Part shown: piece after piece, positions 43,822 through 52,631 of the stretch
Layout: the number at the start of each line of letters is the position of its first letter
Position numbering within the stretch: position 1 is the first letter of the stretch
Program-made: the position numbers and the translations under genes
Assembly: GCA_029233925.1 (NCBI GenBank)
Contig: JARGOX010000007.1
Location: 124,001-188,000 of the forward strand
Length of the DNA: 64,000 nucleotides
Direction of reading: 5' to 3'
DNA from: Rhizobiaceae bacterium
Lineage (GTDB): Bacteria > Pseudomonadota > Alphaproteobacteria > Rhizobiales > Rhizobiaceae
Notes under the pieces: generated by a model
The model's input: the letters and a program-made list of their open reading frames with translations, nothing else
Database searches by the model: none
Told to the model about the DNA's origin: nothing

Positions 43822-45315
43822 ATGGTGAACACGACCACGACTGAAAAACCCAAACGCGCGTCCGGAGCTTTGCAAAACATTTCGGAAATACGCCGGTATT
43901 TCCATCGAAATGAAAACCCGATCTATTTTGTATCCGCCACCAATTTCAATCTGCTTGGCATTGATGAATGGTGCAAGAATTTCAAATATATTTCCTATAT
44001 CGACACCTATGACGGGCGTCACCCCAATGTCTTCTGCCCCAGCGAACAACCGCACGCGGAATTCCAGTCGATCGAGGATATCAACAATTACTTGCTGCAG
44101 CACAAGGAAGTCATTGACCTGATCAAAAGGCGCGGTGGAAAGCCACACTTCGTTTTCCTGATGTTCAACGAGGAAACGGAGCGCCTTGTCGAAGAACTGG
44201 GAGGCAAGGTCTGGTTTCCAAAAGCTGCGCTTCGCACGCGCTGCGACAACAAGATCGAAACGGTCCGCATTGGCGACAAGGCCGGCGTGCCATCGGTTCC
44301 CAACACGCTTTCCGAAATCAAGGACTACGCACATCTGAAGGAGGTCTGTGAAAAGGCCGGTATCGGACATGATGTGGTTCTGCAGTCGGCGTTCGGCGAT
44401 TCAGGACATACGACGTTTTTCATCAACTCGGAGGCGGACTTCCGCCAGCACGAGCACGAGATCGTCGGAGAAGGCGAAATCAAGGTGATGAAACGCATCA
44501 ATTGCCGTGGTTCAGCCATCGAAGCCTGCGCCACCTCGCAGGGAACGATTGTCGGGCCGCTGATGACCGAACTGGTCGGCTTCAAGGAGCTGACCCCTTA
44601 TCGGGGCGGCTGGTGCGGGAACGAAATCTTTGCCACTGCTTTCGCGAAAAAAACCCGGCAGAAGGCGCGCGAGCTGACTTTCAAATTTGGCGAGCAGCTT
44701 CGCAAGGAAGGCTATCGTGGTTATTTCGAACTGGATTTTCTGATTGATCAGAAAACCGGTGAGATCTGGCTGGGCGAGCTCAATCCGCGCATCACCGGAG
44801 CCAGTTCCATGACCAATCATGCGGCTTTTGCGCATGCCGATGCACCCTTGTTTCTGTTCCACCTGCTGGAGTTCTCCGGCAAGAAATTCACTCTGGATGT
44901 TGAGGAATTGAACAATCGCTGGGCTAATCCAAGCATGATTGACGACTGGTCGCAGATGGTGATCAAACATACCAAGGACAGCGTGGATATCATTACCGAG
45001 GCGCCGCAGACGGGCATATACAAGATGCTTGAAGACGGTCGTGTCGTGTTTGACCGGTTCGACTACCACAGACGGGCGGTTGAGAGTGAAAACGAAGCGT
45101 TTTTCCTGCGGATCGTCAATTCCGGTGATTATCGCTATGAAGGGGCCGACCTTGGCATTCTCGTCACCCGCGGCCGTTCAATGACGGACAAGTTTCAACT
45201 GACCGAACGATCCAAGAAATGGATACACGGCATCAAATCCAGTTTTGAAGCCCGTCCTCTGGACGTTGCGAGTGCCGGACCGGCCCTGGCTGAACCCGCA
45301 TTCAAGATACTCTGA
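43822..45315 (+). CDS. ATP-grasp ligase (biotin-carboxylase-like)
   Basis: The 497-residue protein has an ATP-grasp domain: the glycine-rich loop AFGDSGHTTF (190-199), the purine/lysine region VMKRINCRG (222-230) and the metal-binding motifs FELDFLID (302-309) and GELNPRITG (318-326). An N-terminal Rossmann-like lobe (YFVSATNFNLLGIDEW) precedes it. ATP-grasp enzymes join a carboxylate to an amine through an acyl-phosphate. There is no biotin-carrier or carboxyltransferase partner, so peptide or amide bond formation is more likely than carboxylation. GGGAG lies six bases before ATG 43822. The C45 gene follows after 4 bases. Confidence 0.82.
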   Translation: MVNTTTTEKPKRASGALQNISEIRRYFHRNENPIYFVSATNFNLLGIDEWCKNFKYISYIDTYDGRHPNVFCPSEQPHAEFQSIEDINNYLLQHKEVIDLIKRRGGKPHFVFLMFNEETERLVEELGGKVWFPKAALRTRCDNKIETVRIGDKAGVPSVPNTLSEIKDYAHLKEVCEKAGIGHDVVLQSAFGDSGHTTFFINSEADFRQHEHEIVGEGEIKVMKRINCRGSAIEACATSQGTIVGPLMTELVGFKELTPYRGGWCGNEIFATAFAKKTRQKARELTFKFGEQLRKEGYRGYFELDFLIDQKTGEIWLGELNPRITGASSMTNHAAFAHADAPLFLFHLLEFSGKKFTLDVEELNNRWANPSMIDDWSQMVIKHTKDSVDIITEAPQTGIYKMLEDGRVVFDRFDYHRRAVESENEAFFLRIVNSGDYRYEGADLGILVTRGRSMTDKFQLTERSKKWIHGIKSSFEARPLDVASAGPALAEPAFKIL

Positions 45316-45319
45316 CATT

Positions 45320-46324
45320 ATGCCAGTCAGCGTCTGGCGTGCGATATCGGAAGATCTACCCGGCCCCAAATGGGCCGGGCTTTTCCGCGAATACTGGCCG
45401 GACTATCAGCGATGGTGGTTGCGCGAGGGTGAAAACGCCCGCCCGACCTATGGTGAAAGCCGTCGCGCGCTGCAGCGCCACATGCCTGAAATCGTCGGGC
45501 TCTATGATCAGCTTTGCGAATTGGCAGGGGGCGGCGATCATGCGGCGCGGTTCCTGAGTTTCTATTGTCCTCCTGCCTACCTGTCCGGTTGCTCGCAGGC
45601 AATCTGGCCGGGTGCCGAGCCAGTTCTTGTGCGCAATTACGACTACAATCCCGATGCTTTTGACAGCCTGATCCTGCGTACATCATGGCAGGGTCGTGAG
45701 GTCATGGGTGTCAGTGACGGGCTCTGGGGGCTTGTTGATGGTGTCAACGATGCCGGACTCGCCATTTCACTGACCTTTGGCGGGCGCCGGATTGTCGGAG
45801 AGGGGTTTGGGGTGCCGCTCATTCTTCGCTATGTTCTGCAAACCTGCGAGACGACGGATCAAGCCGAGGAGGCGCTGCGCCGTCTGCCGACGCATATGAG
45901 TTACAATGTCACTGTCCTTGATGCCAAACGTAAATATCTGACGGCCATGATGGCGCCTGACCGTCCCGCGGTCATTACCCATGCTGCGGTTGCGACCAAT
46001 CATCAGGAAACGGTTGAATGGGTGCATCATGCACGCTTCACAGCGACAGTGGAGCGGGAACGGTTTCTTCTACAGCGTTTGACATTGCATGTGGACCCGG
46101 AAGAAAAATTCATCGGGGCTTTTCTCAAGCCGCCACTCTACTCGACTGCCTATTCTGAAGGTTTCGGGACGCTTTATACGGCTGTGTACAAGCCCAGGCA
46201 GGGTCGTATGGATATACACTGGCCCGGGGTTGTCTGGCCATTCAGCTTCAAGCAATTTCAGGAAGGCCTTCGCAAGGTTCACACGCCGGAAGCCAAGAGA
46301 ACGGACCTCCCGTTAAAACGCTGA
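45320..46324 (+). CDS. C45-family acyltransferase/autoproteolytic hydrolase
   Basis: The 334-residue protein is related to acyl-CoA:6-aminopenicillanate acyltransferase (peptidase family C45, Ntn fold). The putative nucleophile is Cys91 in YLSGCSQAIW, followed after about 15 residues by the Ntn-typical LVRNYDYNPD. Family members cleave themselves before this Cys and then hydrolyse or transfer acyl groups on amides such as penicillins, acylated amino acids or peptides. Here a 90-residue propeptide would be released. It ends the operon of nitrilase, decarboxylase and ATP-grasp enzyme, so its substrate is probably the amide made by the ATP-grasp enzyme. No signal peptide is seen; the ribosome site at ATG 45320 is weak. 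Confidence 0.78.
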   Translation: MPVSVWRAISEDLPGPKWAGLFREYWPDYQRWWLREGENARPTYGESRRALQRHMPEIVGLYDQLCELAGGGDHAARFLSFYCPPAYLSGCSQAIWPGAEPVLVRNYDYNPDAFDSLILRTSWQGREVMGVSDGLWGLVDGVNDAGLAISLTFGGRRIVGEGFGVPLILRYVLQTCETTDQAEEALRRLPTHMSYNVTVLDAKRKYLTAMMAPDRPAVITHAAVATNHQETVEWVHHARFTATVERERFLLQRLTLHVDPEEKFIGAFLKPPLYSTAYSEGFGTLYTAVYKPRQGRMDIHWPGVVWPFSFKQFQEGLRKVHTPEAKRTDLPLKR

Positions 46325-46344
46325 CAAAGATGGAAGAACCGGAT

Positions 46345-46953
46345 TTACTCAGTGTAACCCAGCGAACTCAGTCGAATCTTGATATCACGCCGCTCGGCAG
46401 CATCAAAATTCCGCTGTTCCTGATTGTGCTCTTCGAACAATCTCCTGAATGTCGCCCTTGACCGTTTGAGGAGTTGGTTGCACGTTTTCTGCGCGGGTGA
46501 CTCCAGCAGGGTTTGTTCGATCAGTCTTGCATATTTCTGAGAGATCTCGACATGTTGCTGTTCATGCCTCTCCACATGTTTGCTGAGGCCCTGAAAACCG
46601 GACTGGGTGCCACTGTCCGCCTGATCAAGCTGTGACCAGCGCGGCAGGGTCACTGTTATATCCAGCAACACGACCACGGATTCTGCGCTGCATTGACCAT
46701 TTTGCCGTTTGGTTTTGATTTTTGGCGTCATGCGCGTTTCTGTGGTGCCGATAGCGTGACCATTTTGCGGTCCGCGACGGGCAATGCCATCATTGATCTG
46801 TTGCGCCGTCGTCCCCGGTACGGTGTAATAGACGGTCGTCAGACCGGAATTCGTGCTGGTACAGGCCGTCAGCGCAAGAAAACCCGCCACCATAAGCGGG
46901 ATCTTCAGTCTCCCTGTGGCAAAGAGGGCTGCTTGCCTTGGGTCTGTGCGCAT
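46345..46953 (-). CDS. DUF922 lipoprotein, putative zinc protease
   Basis: The 202-residue protein has a hydrophobic signal with a lipobox (FLALTACTSTN, Cys31) and a DUF922 domain with YYTVPGTTAQQI near residue 42 and the zinc-protease-like HExxH in VERHEQQHVEI near 130. It would be anchored in the cell envelope. Members are predicted peptidases of unknown substrate. It converges with the C45 gene and does not seem to belong to that operon. The gene has no strong ribosome site at ATG 46953. Confidence 0.75.
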   Translation of the reverse strand: MRTDPRQAALFATGRLKIPLMVAGFLALTACTSTNSGLTTVYYTVPGTTAQQINDGIARRGPQNGHAIGTTETRMTPKIKTKRQNGQCSAESVVVLLDITVTLPRWSQLDQADSGTQSGFQGLSKHVERHEQQHVEISQKYARLIEQTLLESPAQKTCNQLLKRSRATFRRLFEEHNQEQRNFDAAERRDIKIRLSSLGYTE

Positions 46954-48396
46954 TGAACAGCTGGTTCCAGGTTCGGATTTGATCAGATGTGTGTGGGCGA
47001 AGTTTGCGGAAAAATTGCGCCCGATTCAACAAGGCAGCGATCAAAATGAGTGGAATCTCGCGTTTTATTGCAGCTTGTGGCTGTGATGGCACACTACAGC
47101 GCAGAGAAATTGAAATAGGGGCGATAGGATAGCGGTCACTCTGGCGACGGCTGGACATGCATTTGCCGTGATCGATCTGTTTGCGGACAAATTTGGTCTT
47201 GCGGCATCGGCGCGCATTGCAAATTGCGTCCACGTCGATTGGCCCGTGCTGATCCCGCAATGCCAATAGAGCATGTCTTGCTTTCATTGAACCACTCTGT
47301 TCGTGATCCAGTGCGTCGATCCGCCAGGAAGGCGGTAAAGAGCGATGCTCTCGCATCGGTCGAGACGCCAGACAAAACGGGTGACGCAGCGGGCGGCCAC
47401 TGCTCGCGACCCCTTCGGGCCAGCTGCTTTTTTTTCGCCACTATCTACGTCGTTTCGCTTGCCCGTACCTTAAGGTACACGCTTCGCGAACCAACTTGAT
47501 CCTGACCAAAAAACAACTGGCAGAGCGGTTCAATGAAAGCAAGACAGGCTCTAGCCAGCGTGCCATTCAAAATATGGCAGAAAATTGGAAAATTCATGTT
47601 TGATTAATGCCTCAATAACTGTCCGGTAACTATATTCCCATAGAACAGTTTTGCGGCGGGGGACACCGTCGACCATTCCGGATCAGGTATTGCGTACCGG
47701 AGTGCCAGCGATCTTCGTGTGTATCTTCGAAGAGGTTTATGTATCAAAACCTCGCCGCGCCCGGGTTTACCTGGAGCGCGGTTATCGCCGTTCAATTGGG
47801 GTCTGGAGATCGCTTTTTTCAGACTGAACTGTAATTCAGAATCACATTAACGCAAAACATATCACCGCTGTATCCAGCTGATGATATGTTGCAGTTTCAG
47901 GTTATTGCAAAGGTCCGATGACATGCCACGTTCACGTCCATCATGGGCGCGGCTTTGCGAGGGGCCATTAGCCTGCTGATGAAGTCCGGATCAGAGCGAT
48001 TGCTGAAGAGAACAGACCGCGGCTCATGGATCGTGTCCGGGTATTGTTTTCAATGAGGCCGTTCCATGCAATCTGCACGCCGTCGTTTTTGTTGAAGATA
48101 TACAACATTGCTATGGTCCTTAGATTTCGTGTTTGGGCACCCATTGTGCATGTCAGCGATATAGGCTTCCTATTTACAAAACAAAAGCTCCAAGACCGCC
48201 GTTCGATATCGAATTTGCGCCACGCGCCGTGACGGTTACAGGCACCAGTGAAACCCGCAGGTTTTCATTCTCTTCCGGCCATTGGGCTTTTGTCATGCTG
48301 GCAGGACTTTGACGGTCTGTTGCCGCTTGTCGTTTTTTGGATTGTCATGACCAAAAGCGTTTCACAGTTTCGGCAAAGTACTTTAGTCAGACGTCC
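46954..48396. other. Gene-poor 1.4-kb region
   Basis: No supported gene is found between the DUF922 gene and cobQ. Short open frames on both strands overlap each other, lack ribosome sites and have atypical composition. The stretch contains a MITE-like inverted-repeat element (47267-47553). I looked for a cobalamin riboswitch upstream of cobQ and did not find the B12 box. Confidence 0.6.
47267..47553. mobile_element. MITE-like element with 33-bp terminal inverted repeats
   Basis: The right end (47521-47553, beginning CAGAGCGGTTCAATGAAAGC) is the reverse complement of the left end (47267-47299) with 31 of 33 positions matching. The 287-bp element encodes no transposase. Inside are a small hairpin (CCGCC-aggaa-GGCGG near 47321) and a perfect 14-base palindrome GTACCTTAAGGTAC (47465-47478). 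Target-site duplications are not evident. It may be a non-autonomous transposon, an old IS remnant or a dispersed structured repeat. Confidence 0.65.
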
Positions 48397-49860
48397 ATGA
48401 CACAGGCAATCATGCTTCAGGGAACAGGATCGGACGTCGGGAAAACCGTTCTGGTGGCTGGACTTTGCCGGCTGGCAGCCAATCGCGGCCTCAAGGTGCG
48501 CCCTTTCAAGCCACAAAACATGTCCAACAATGCAGCCGTCGCTGATGATGGCGGGGAGATCGGCCGAGCGCAGTGGCTTCAGGCGCTGGCATGCCGGGTG
48601 CCCACTTCGGTTCACATGAACCCGGTGCTGCTGAAGCCACAGTCAAATACAGGGTCGCAGATTATTGTTCAGGGTCAGCTCTGGGGACAGGCCGCCGGGC
48701 GCGATTATCAGCGCCTGAAGCCCCAATTGATGGGGGCTGTCATGGAAAGTTGGGAGCTTGTCAGCCGCGACGCAGACCTGGTCATTGTCGAGGGAGCCGG
48801 ATCTCCAGCGGAAATCAACCTTCGAAAAAGCGACATTGCCAACATGGGGTTTGCCACCAGGGCAAATGTGCCCGTCATTCTCGTTGGTGACATTGACCGG
48901 GGTGGCGTGATTGCATCGCTGGTAGGCACACATGCGATTCTTGCTGAGGAGGACCGCAGGATGATCTGTGGCTATCTCATCAACAAGTTTCGCGGTGATG
49001 TATCGTTGTTTGATGAGGGAATCAGCCTGATTGAGAGCTATACGGGCTGGCCGTGTATGGGGGTTATCCCCTGGCTGGCCGACGCCCGCCGGCTGCCGGC
49101 GGAAGATTCCGTCGTTCTCGAACGCGCCATCGACGGCCGGAGCAGGGCGCTGAAAATTGCTGTGCCGGTTCTGGACCGGATTGCCAATTTTGACGATCTT
49201 GATCCGCTGGCAGCCGATAATAGTGTCGAAATTGTCATGGTGCATCCAGGTGACAGGCTGCCTGCTGATGCGGGGCTGGTGATCATTCCCGGGTCAAAGT
49301 CGACCATATCGGATCTGACCAGTTTCAGGTCCCACGGTTGGGATCAGGATCTAGAAGCACATGTGCGTCGCGGCGGACACGTCATGGGTATTTGCGGCGG
49401 TTTTCAGATGCTCGGACGCAAGGTCAGTGATCCAGACGGGATCGAAGGGAATGCTCGTGATGTTGCGGGGCTGGGCCTGCTGAACATTGAAACCATTATG
49501 GAATCAGCGAAAACCGTGCGAAATGTCAATGCGCATTGTCTTGCTTTCGGTGTAGATGTGACGGGTTATGAAATTCATCTTGGTAAGACTCAGGGGCCAG
49601 ATTGCAGTCGACCATTCAGCAGGATTGACGGTCACGCCGATGGCGCGATCTCTCCTGACGGAAGGATCATTGGAACCTATCTGCATGGCGTGTTTTCCAA
49701 TGATGTTTTCCGGCAACGTTACTTGCAGACATTTGGAATTGATGGATCTGTTGCCAATTACCGTGAGGACGTGGATCAGGCGCTGGATCGGATTGCAAAG
49801 AGGCTGGATGCGTTGATTGGCCCCGAATTTCCGGGGATCAATCAATTGAAAAACGGATAG
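48397..49860 (+). CDS. cobQ: Cobyric acid synthase
   Basis: The 487-residue enzyme amidates the b, d, e and g side chains of adenosylcobyrinate a,c-diamide with glutamine and ATP. The N-terminal ATP-binding domain starts MTQAIMLQGTGSDVGKTVL, and the C-terminal class-I glutaminase-like domain has the nucleophile Cys in MGICGGFQMLG. Length is normal for the family. ATG 48397 is chosen because it begins the conserved motif; the longer frame to 48337 is unconserved. It is separated from the main cobalamin operon by two diguanylate cyclase genes and has no visible riboswitch. Confidence 0.95.
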   Translation: MTQAIMLQGTGSDVGKTVLVAGLCRLAANRGLKVRPFKPQNMSNNAAVADDGGEIGRAQWLQALACRVPTSVHMNPVLLKPQSNTGSQIIVQGQLWGQAAGRDYQRLKPQLMGAVMESWELVSRDADLVIVEGAGSPAEINLRKSDIANMGFATRANVPVILVGDIDRGGVIASLVGTHAILAEEDRRMICGYLINKFRGDVSLFDEGISLIESYTGWPCMGVIPWLADARRLPAEDSVVLERAIDGRSRALKIAVPVLDRIANFDDLDPLAADNSVEIVMVHPGDRLPADAGLVIIPGSKSTISDLTSFRSHGWDQDLEAHVRRGGHVMGICGGFQMLGRKVSDPDGIEGNARDVAGLGLLNIETIMESAKTVRNVNAHCLAFGVDVTGYEIHLGKTQGPDCSRPFSRIDGHADGAISPDGRIIGTYLHGVFSNDVFRQRYLQTFGIDGSVANYREDVDQALDRIAKRLDALIGPEFPGINQLKNG

Positions 49861-49906
49861 GCTGGGGCTGGGAGTGGTAAGCGCTGTTGTCTCACTGTCA
49901 TTGCTG

Positions 49907-49921
49907 TTAACAATTGGTTAA
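49907..49921. promoter_or_regulatory. CtrA-type box upstream of GGDEF gene 1
   Basis: TTAACAATTGGTTAA is a perfect match to the CtrA consensus TTAA-N7-TTAA. It lies about 190 bases upstream of the first diguanylate cyclase frame. Confidence 0.6.
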
Positions 49922-50108
49922 CCATAAATCCTCTTTGGCCGCACTAAATTAGTAAAATATACGGGTTTTTTCGTCGGGTCATGTAATTAGGTTCGCGAAT
50001 CCTATATAGGTAGTATTGGCTCAATATTGCAGTCTCAATACTGGCTTGCGAATATATCATCTTTGTCTGATAGGAGTCTCGACGTGTCCAAATTGGTTGT
50101 AAACAAAA

Positions 50109-50957
50109 TTGCGAAATAGGCTATTCCCAGAAAATTATCGGCTGGACGGTTTTGGCTCCAGCGGGCAGCCGCACGCGTCATTTCCTGACCTGTCCCATTT
50201 TGGGGTCATGTGTTCATGCTGGCGCGCAATCGTTGTGCGATCGCTATTGCTCAGTATTCTCATCGTCATTTTCACACAATTGGTAAATGCCTATTTCGTT
50301 GAGACTTTTGTGGGTGGTGATCGTATTGAGGATGCCATCGTAACTTTCAAGATCACCTGTGTCGTTGCCATTCCATTCAGCCTTTTTGTGTTTCTGCTGA
50401 ATGCTCGTTCTGATGTCGCCGCCAACTATTTTCGCCTCCTGTCGCGCACCGACCACCTTACCGGACTGCTCAACCGGCGGGCCTTTATGGATGCGCTCCA
50501 AGACAGTTCCAAAAAAGAAGTGAGTGCAAAGGGTAGTCGGGCGTTGCTTGTCATCGACCTGGATCATTTCAAACAGGTCAATGACGCCTACGGTCATGAT
50601 GCCGGTGATGCGGTTCTGCATCAGATTGCCCACCTGTTTCACTCCAGCCTGCGTGAGAGGGATGTCGTGGCACGGTTGGGCGGCGAAGAATTCGCGATCG
50701 CACTGAGCCGCAGTAGCGCTCGAGAAACGTGGGATGTTGCGCAGCGCCTGTGCGAGGCAGTGGAGCAGAATATTTTTGAATACGAAGGACAGGAAATACG
50801 TCTGACGATCAGTATTGGTATTGTTCGCTATGATGTTGACGGAAATCTTGAGACAATCATGCGACAGGCGGACCTGCTGACTTATCAGTCGAAGAAAGAT
50901 GGTCGCAATCGCATCAGTTACATCGAAGAGCAGTTCGGCTTGCAGATCGCCGCTTGA
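50109..50957 (+). CDS. Membrane-anchored diguanylate cyclase 1 (N-terminus eroded)
   Basis: The protein (up to 282 residues) has two hydrophobic helices near residues 40-100, then a GGDEF domain with RLGGEEFAIAL and an intact RxxD inhibitory site (RERD) five residues before it. It should make cyclic-di-GMP at the inner membrane. It is a tandem paralog of the gene at 51278. The start is doubtful: the paralog starts TTG-GAA-ACA-GAA-TTG, while here the aligned bases read TTG-TAA-ACA-AAA-TTG (50097-50111), so codon 2 is a stop. Translation must begin at TTG 50109, at ATG 50208, or be reduced. A well-placed AGGAG at 50072-50076 serves a GTG in another frame that ends after 11 codons. Confidence 0.8.
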   Translation: MRNRLFPENYRLDGFGSSGQPHASFPDLSHFGVMCSCWRAIVVRSLLLSILIVIFTQLVNAYFVETFVGGDRIEDAIVTFKITCVVAIPFSLFVFLLNARSDVAANYFRLLSRTDHLTGLLNRRAFMDALQDSSKKEVSAKGSRALLVIDLDHFKQVNDAYGHDAGDAVLHQIAHLFHSSLRERDVVARLGGEEFAIALSRSSARETWDVAQRLCEAVEQNIFEYEGQEIRLTISIGIVRYDVDGNLETIMRQADLLTYQSKKDGRNRISYIEEQFGLQIAA

Positions 50958-51082
50958 AGTCGGGGCCAATGGTCTGCGAGAGCAATCAAGTGGAGCGATC
51001 TCACCCCAGCCGGGGTCAAAAGGTAATTACCTAACTCACGGATAGAACAATCGGCAGCGGGCGTGTTGCGCCGACATTGTTT

Positions 51083-51097
51083 TTAGCGATTGGTTAA
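51083..51097. promoter_or_regulatory. CtrA-like box upstream of GGDEF gene 2
   Basis: TTAGCGATTGGTTAA matches TTAA-N7-TTAA at seven of eight positions. It lies about 180 bases upstream of the gene, as in paralog 1, and shares the ATTGGTTAA core. Confidence 0.45.
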
Positions 51098-51277
51098 CTT
51101 CATTTGGTTCCACCAGTGTCCATTGCTTGATTTGGCGTGAGAATATTAATCGGATATCCTGTATTTTTTTTCTGTTACTATCTATATGGGTTCTATTATC
51201 GGTAAAATTCCGGTGAAGTACTGATACGGGAACGCGTTGTGGCCGCTTGCCAGATGCAGTTCCCGGGGTGAACACAG

Positions 51278-52138
51278 TTGGAAACAGAATTGCGAAATAG
51301 GGTATTTCAATCGAACTATCAGATCGGTACTTCCGATTCGGCCGGCAAGCGTGACGGGGCTTACCCTGACTTGTCCTATATTGCTGTCGCCAGGACGCGC
51401 TGGCGAACAATTATCGCCCGGTCGCTTTGGCTGACACTCGCCATCATTATTTTTGCTCAATTGGTGAATGCCTATTTCGTTGACACGCTGGTTGCTGATG
51501 ATCGTCTGTATGATGCCTTGATGACCTTGCAAACGACCTTCATCGTTGCCCTGCCGTTCAGTATTTTCTGTTCTCTCCTTCAGGTTCGCACTGATGTTGC
51601 CGCTGACTATTTCCGCCTATTGTCGCGCACTGACCACCTGACTGGGCTGCTCAACAGACGCGCCTTTATCGATGCATTGGAAGATAGTAAAAAATCTGTT
51701 GCGGATGAAAAGGCCAGCGGCGCGCTCTTTGTCATCGATCTGGACCATTTCAAGCAGGTCAACGACGATTACGGACATGACGCCGGTGATGCAGTTCTGT
51801 GCCAGGTTTCCGATTTGTTTCGGTCGAATTTGCGTGCCGATGACGTGGTGGCCCGTCTGGGCGGAGAAGAATTTGTCATCGCATTGAGCCGCGGCACTGC
51901 ACGCGAAACCTGGAATGTTGCACAGCGATTGCGCGAGGCGGTCGAGCAGAATGCATTTGAATATGATGGACAGGAAATGCGATTGACCATCAGTCTGGGC
52001 ATTGTGCGTTACAATTTTGATGAAAATCTGGAATCCGCGATGCGTCAGGCCGACCTTCTGACCTATCAGTCGAAAAAAGACGGCCGCAATCGCATCAGCT
52101 GCAATGAAGGCCAATTCGGTTTGCAGCCTGCTGTTTAG
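51278..52138 (+). CDS. Membrane-anchored diguanylate cyclase 2
   Basis: The 286-residue protein has two N-terminal hydrophobic helices (about residues 43-100) and a GGDEF domain with RLGGEEFVIAL, an RxxD site (RADD) and the metal/substrate motif LFVIDLDHFKQVNDDYGHDAGD. It starts with TTG, with GGGGTG eight bases upstream. It is closely similar over its whole length to the upstream paralog, a tandem duplication. No sensory domain other than the membrane helices is present. A CtrA-like box about 180 bases upstream suggests cell-cycle or motility control. Confidence 0.88.
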   Translation: METELRNRVFQSNYQIGTSDSAGKRDGAYPDLSYIAVARTRWRTIIARSLWLTLAIIIFAQLVNAYFVDTLVADDRLYDALMTLQTTFIVALPFSIFCSLLQVRTDVAADYFRLLSRTDHLTGLLNRRAFIDALEDSKKSVADEKASGALFVIDLDHFKQVNDDYGHDAGDAVLCQVSDLFRSNLRADDVVARLGGEEFVIALSRGTARETWNVAQRLREAVEQNAFEYDGQEMRLTISLGIVRYNFDENLESAMRQADLLTYQSKKDGRNRISCNEGQFGLQPAV

Positions 52139-52249
52139 CTCCGGTTGCATTGATCATAAAAGCTCGGACGACCACTGTTTCGCAACCAAACCTGTCTGTG
52201 CCGCTTTCAAGATTGACAGTCATGGCCTGCAGGGCCTATCACTCTAGCC

Positions 52250-52570
52250 ACGAATGGTCCGCCAGGGCAAAGCCTGAAGGATCAAAAGGGAATGCGACGG
52301 GTGGACCCAATTCGGGCGCTTTGATCGCAGCCGACCCCGCGACTGTAGAGCGGATTGGCAACCTCGACCACTGGAGAGAAGGTCTTTCGATCACTTGAAA
52401 GACGAATATCTTCAGTGGAAAGCCACTGAAGTGGCGGTGTAATGAATCCGGCTGGACGCCTCTAGAAATCTGCGAATCGTCCGCCTTTACATCGTGCAAT
52501 CTTCGGGAAGGTGAGGGGAAGCCGGACCGGCCTTTGGCCGGTCAATCCGCGAGCCAGGAAACCTGCCATT
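52250..52570 (+). ncRNA. Cobalamin (AdoCbl) riboswitch
   Basis: The leader of cbtB carries the conserved cobalamin-riboswitch elements in order: GGTCCGCC (52256), AAAAGGGAA (52285-52292 region), GCCGACCCCGCGACTG (52330-52345), CCACTG (52422-52428 region), GGGAAGG (52505-52511) and the B12 box GAGCCAGGAAACCTGCC (52551-52567). The gap between the GCCGACCCCGC block and GGGAAGG is about 160 bases, larger than usual, and can fold into extra stems. A GGGCA-cttc-TGCCC hairpin follows at 52577-52590. Binding of cobalamin would repress the cbtBA-cob operon. Confidence 0.9.
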
Positions 52571-52631
52571 CGTGAAGGGCACTTCTGCCCGTACTGCATG
52601 GGATTTTCCCGAGCCAAACACGGAGGTTGCT

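Noticed and set aside
47136-47499. Small genes within the inverted-repeat element
   Set aside because: The frames on both strands overlap each other inside a structured repeat, lack ribosome sites and show no domain.
48190-48396. Cobalamin riboswitch upstream of cobQ
   Set aside because: I looked for the B12 box and the GCC-GACCCCGC block and found neither; only the cbtB leader carries them.
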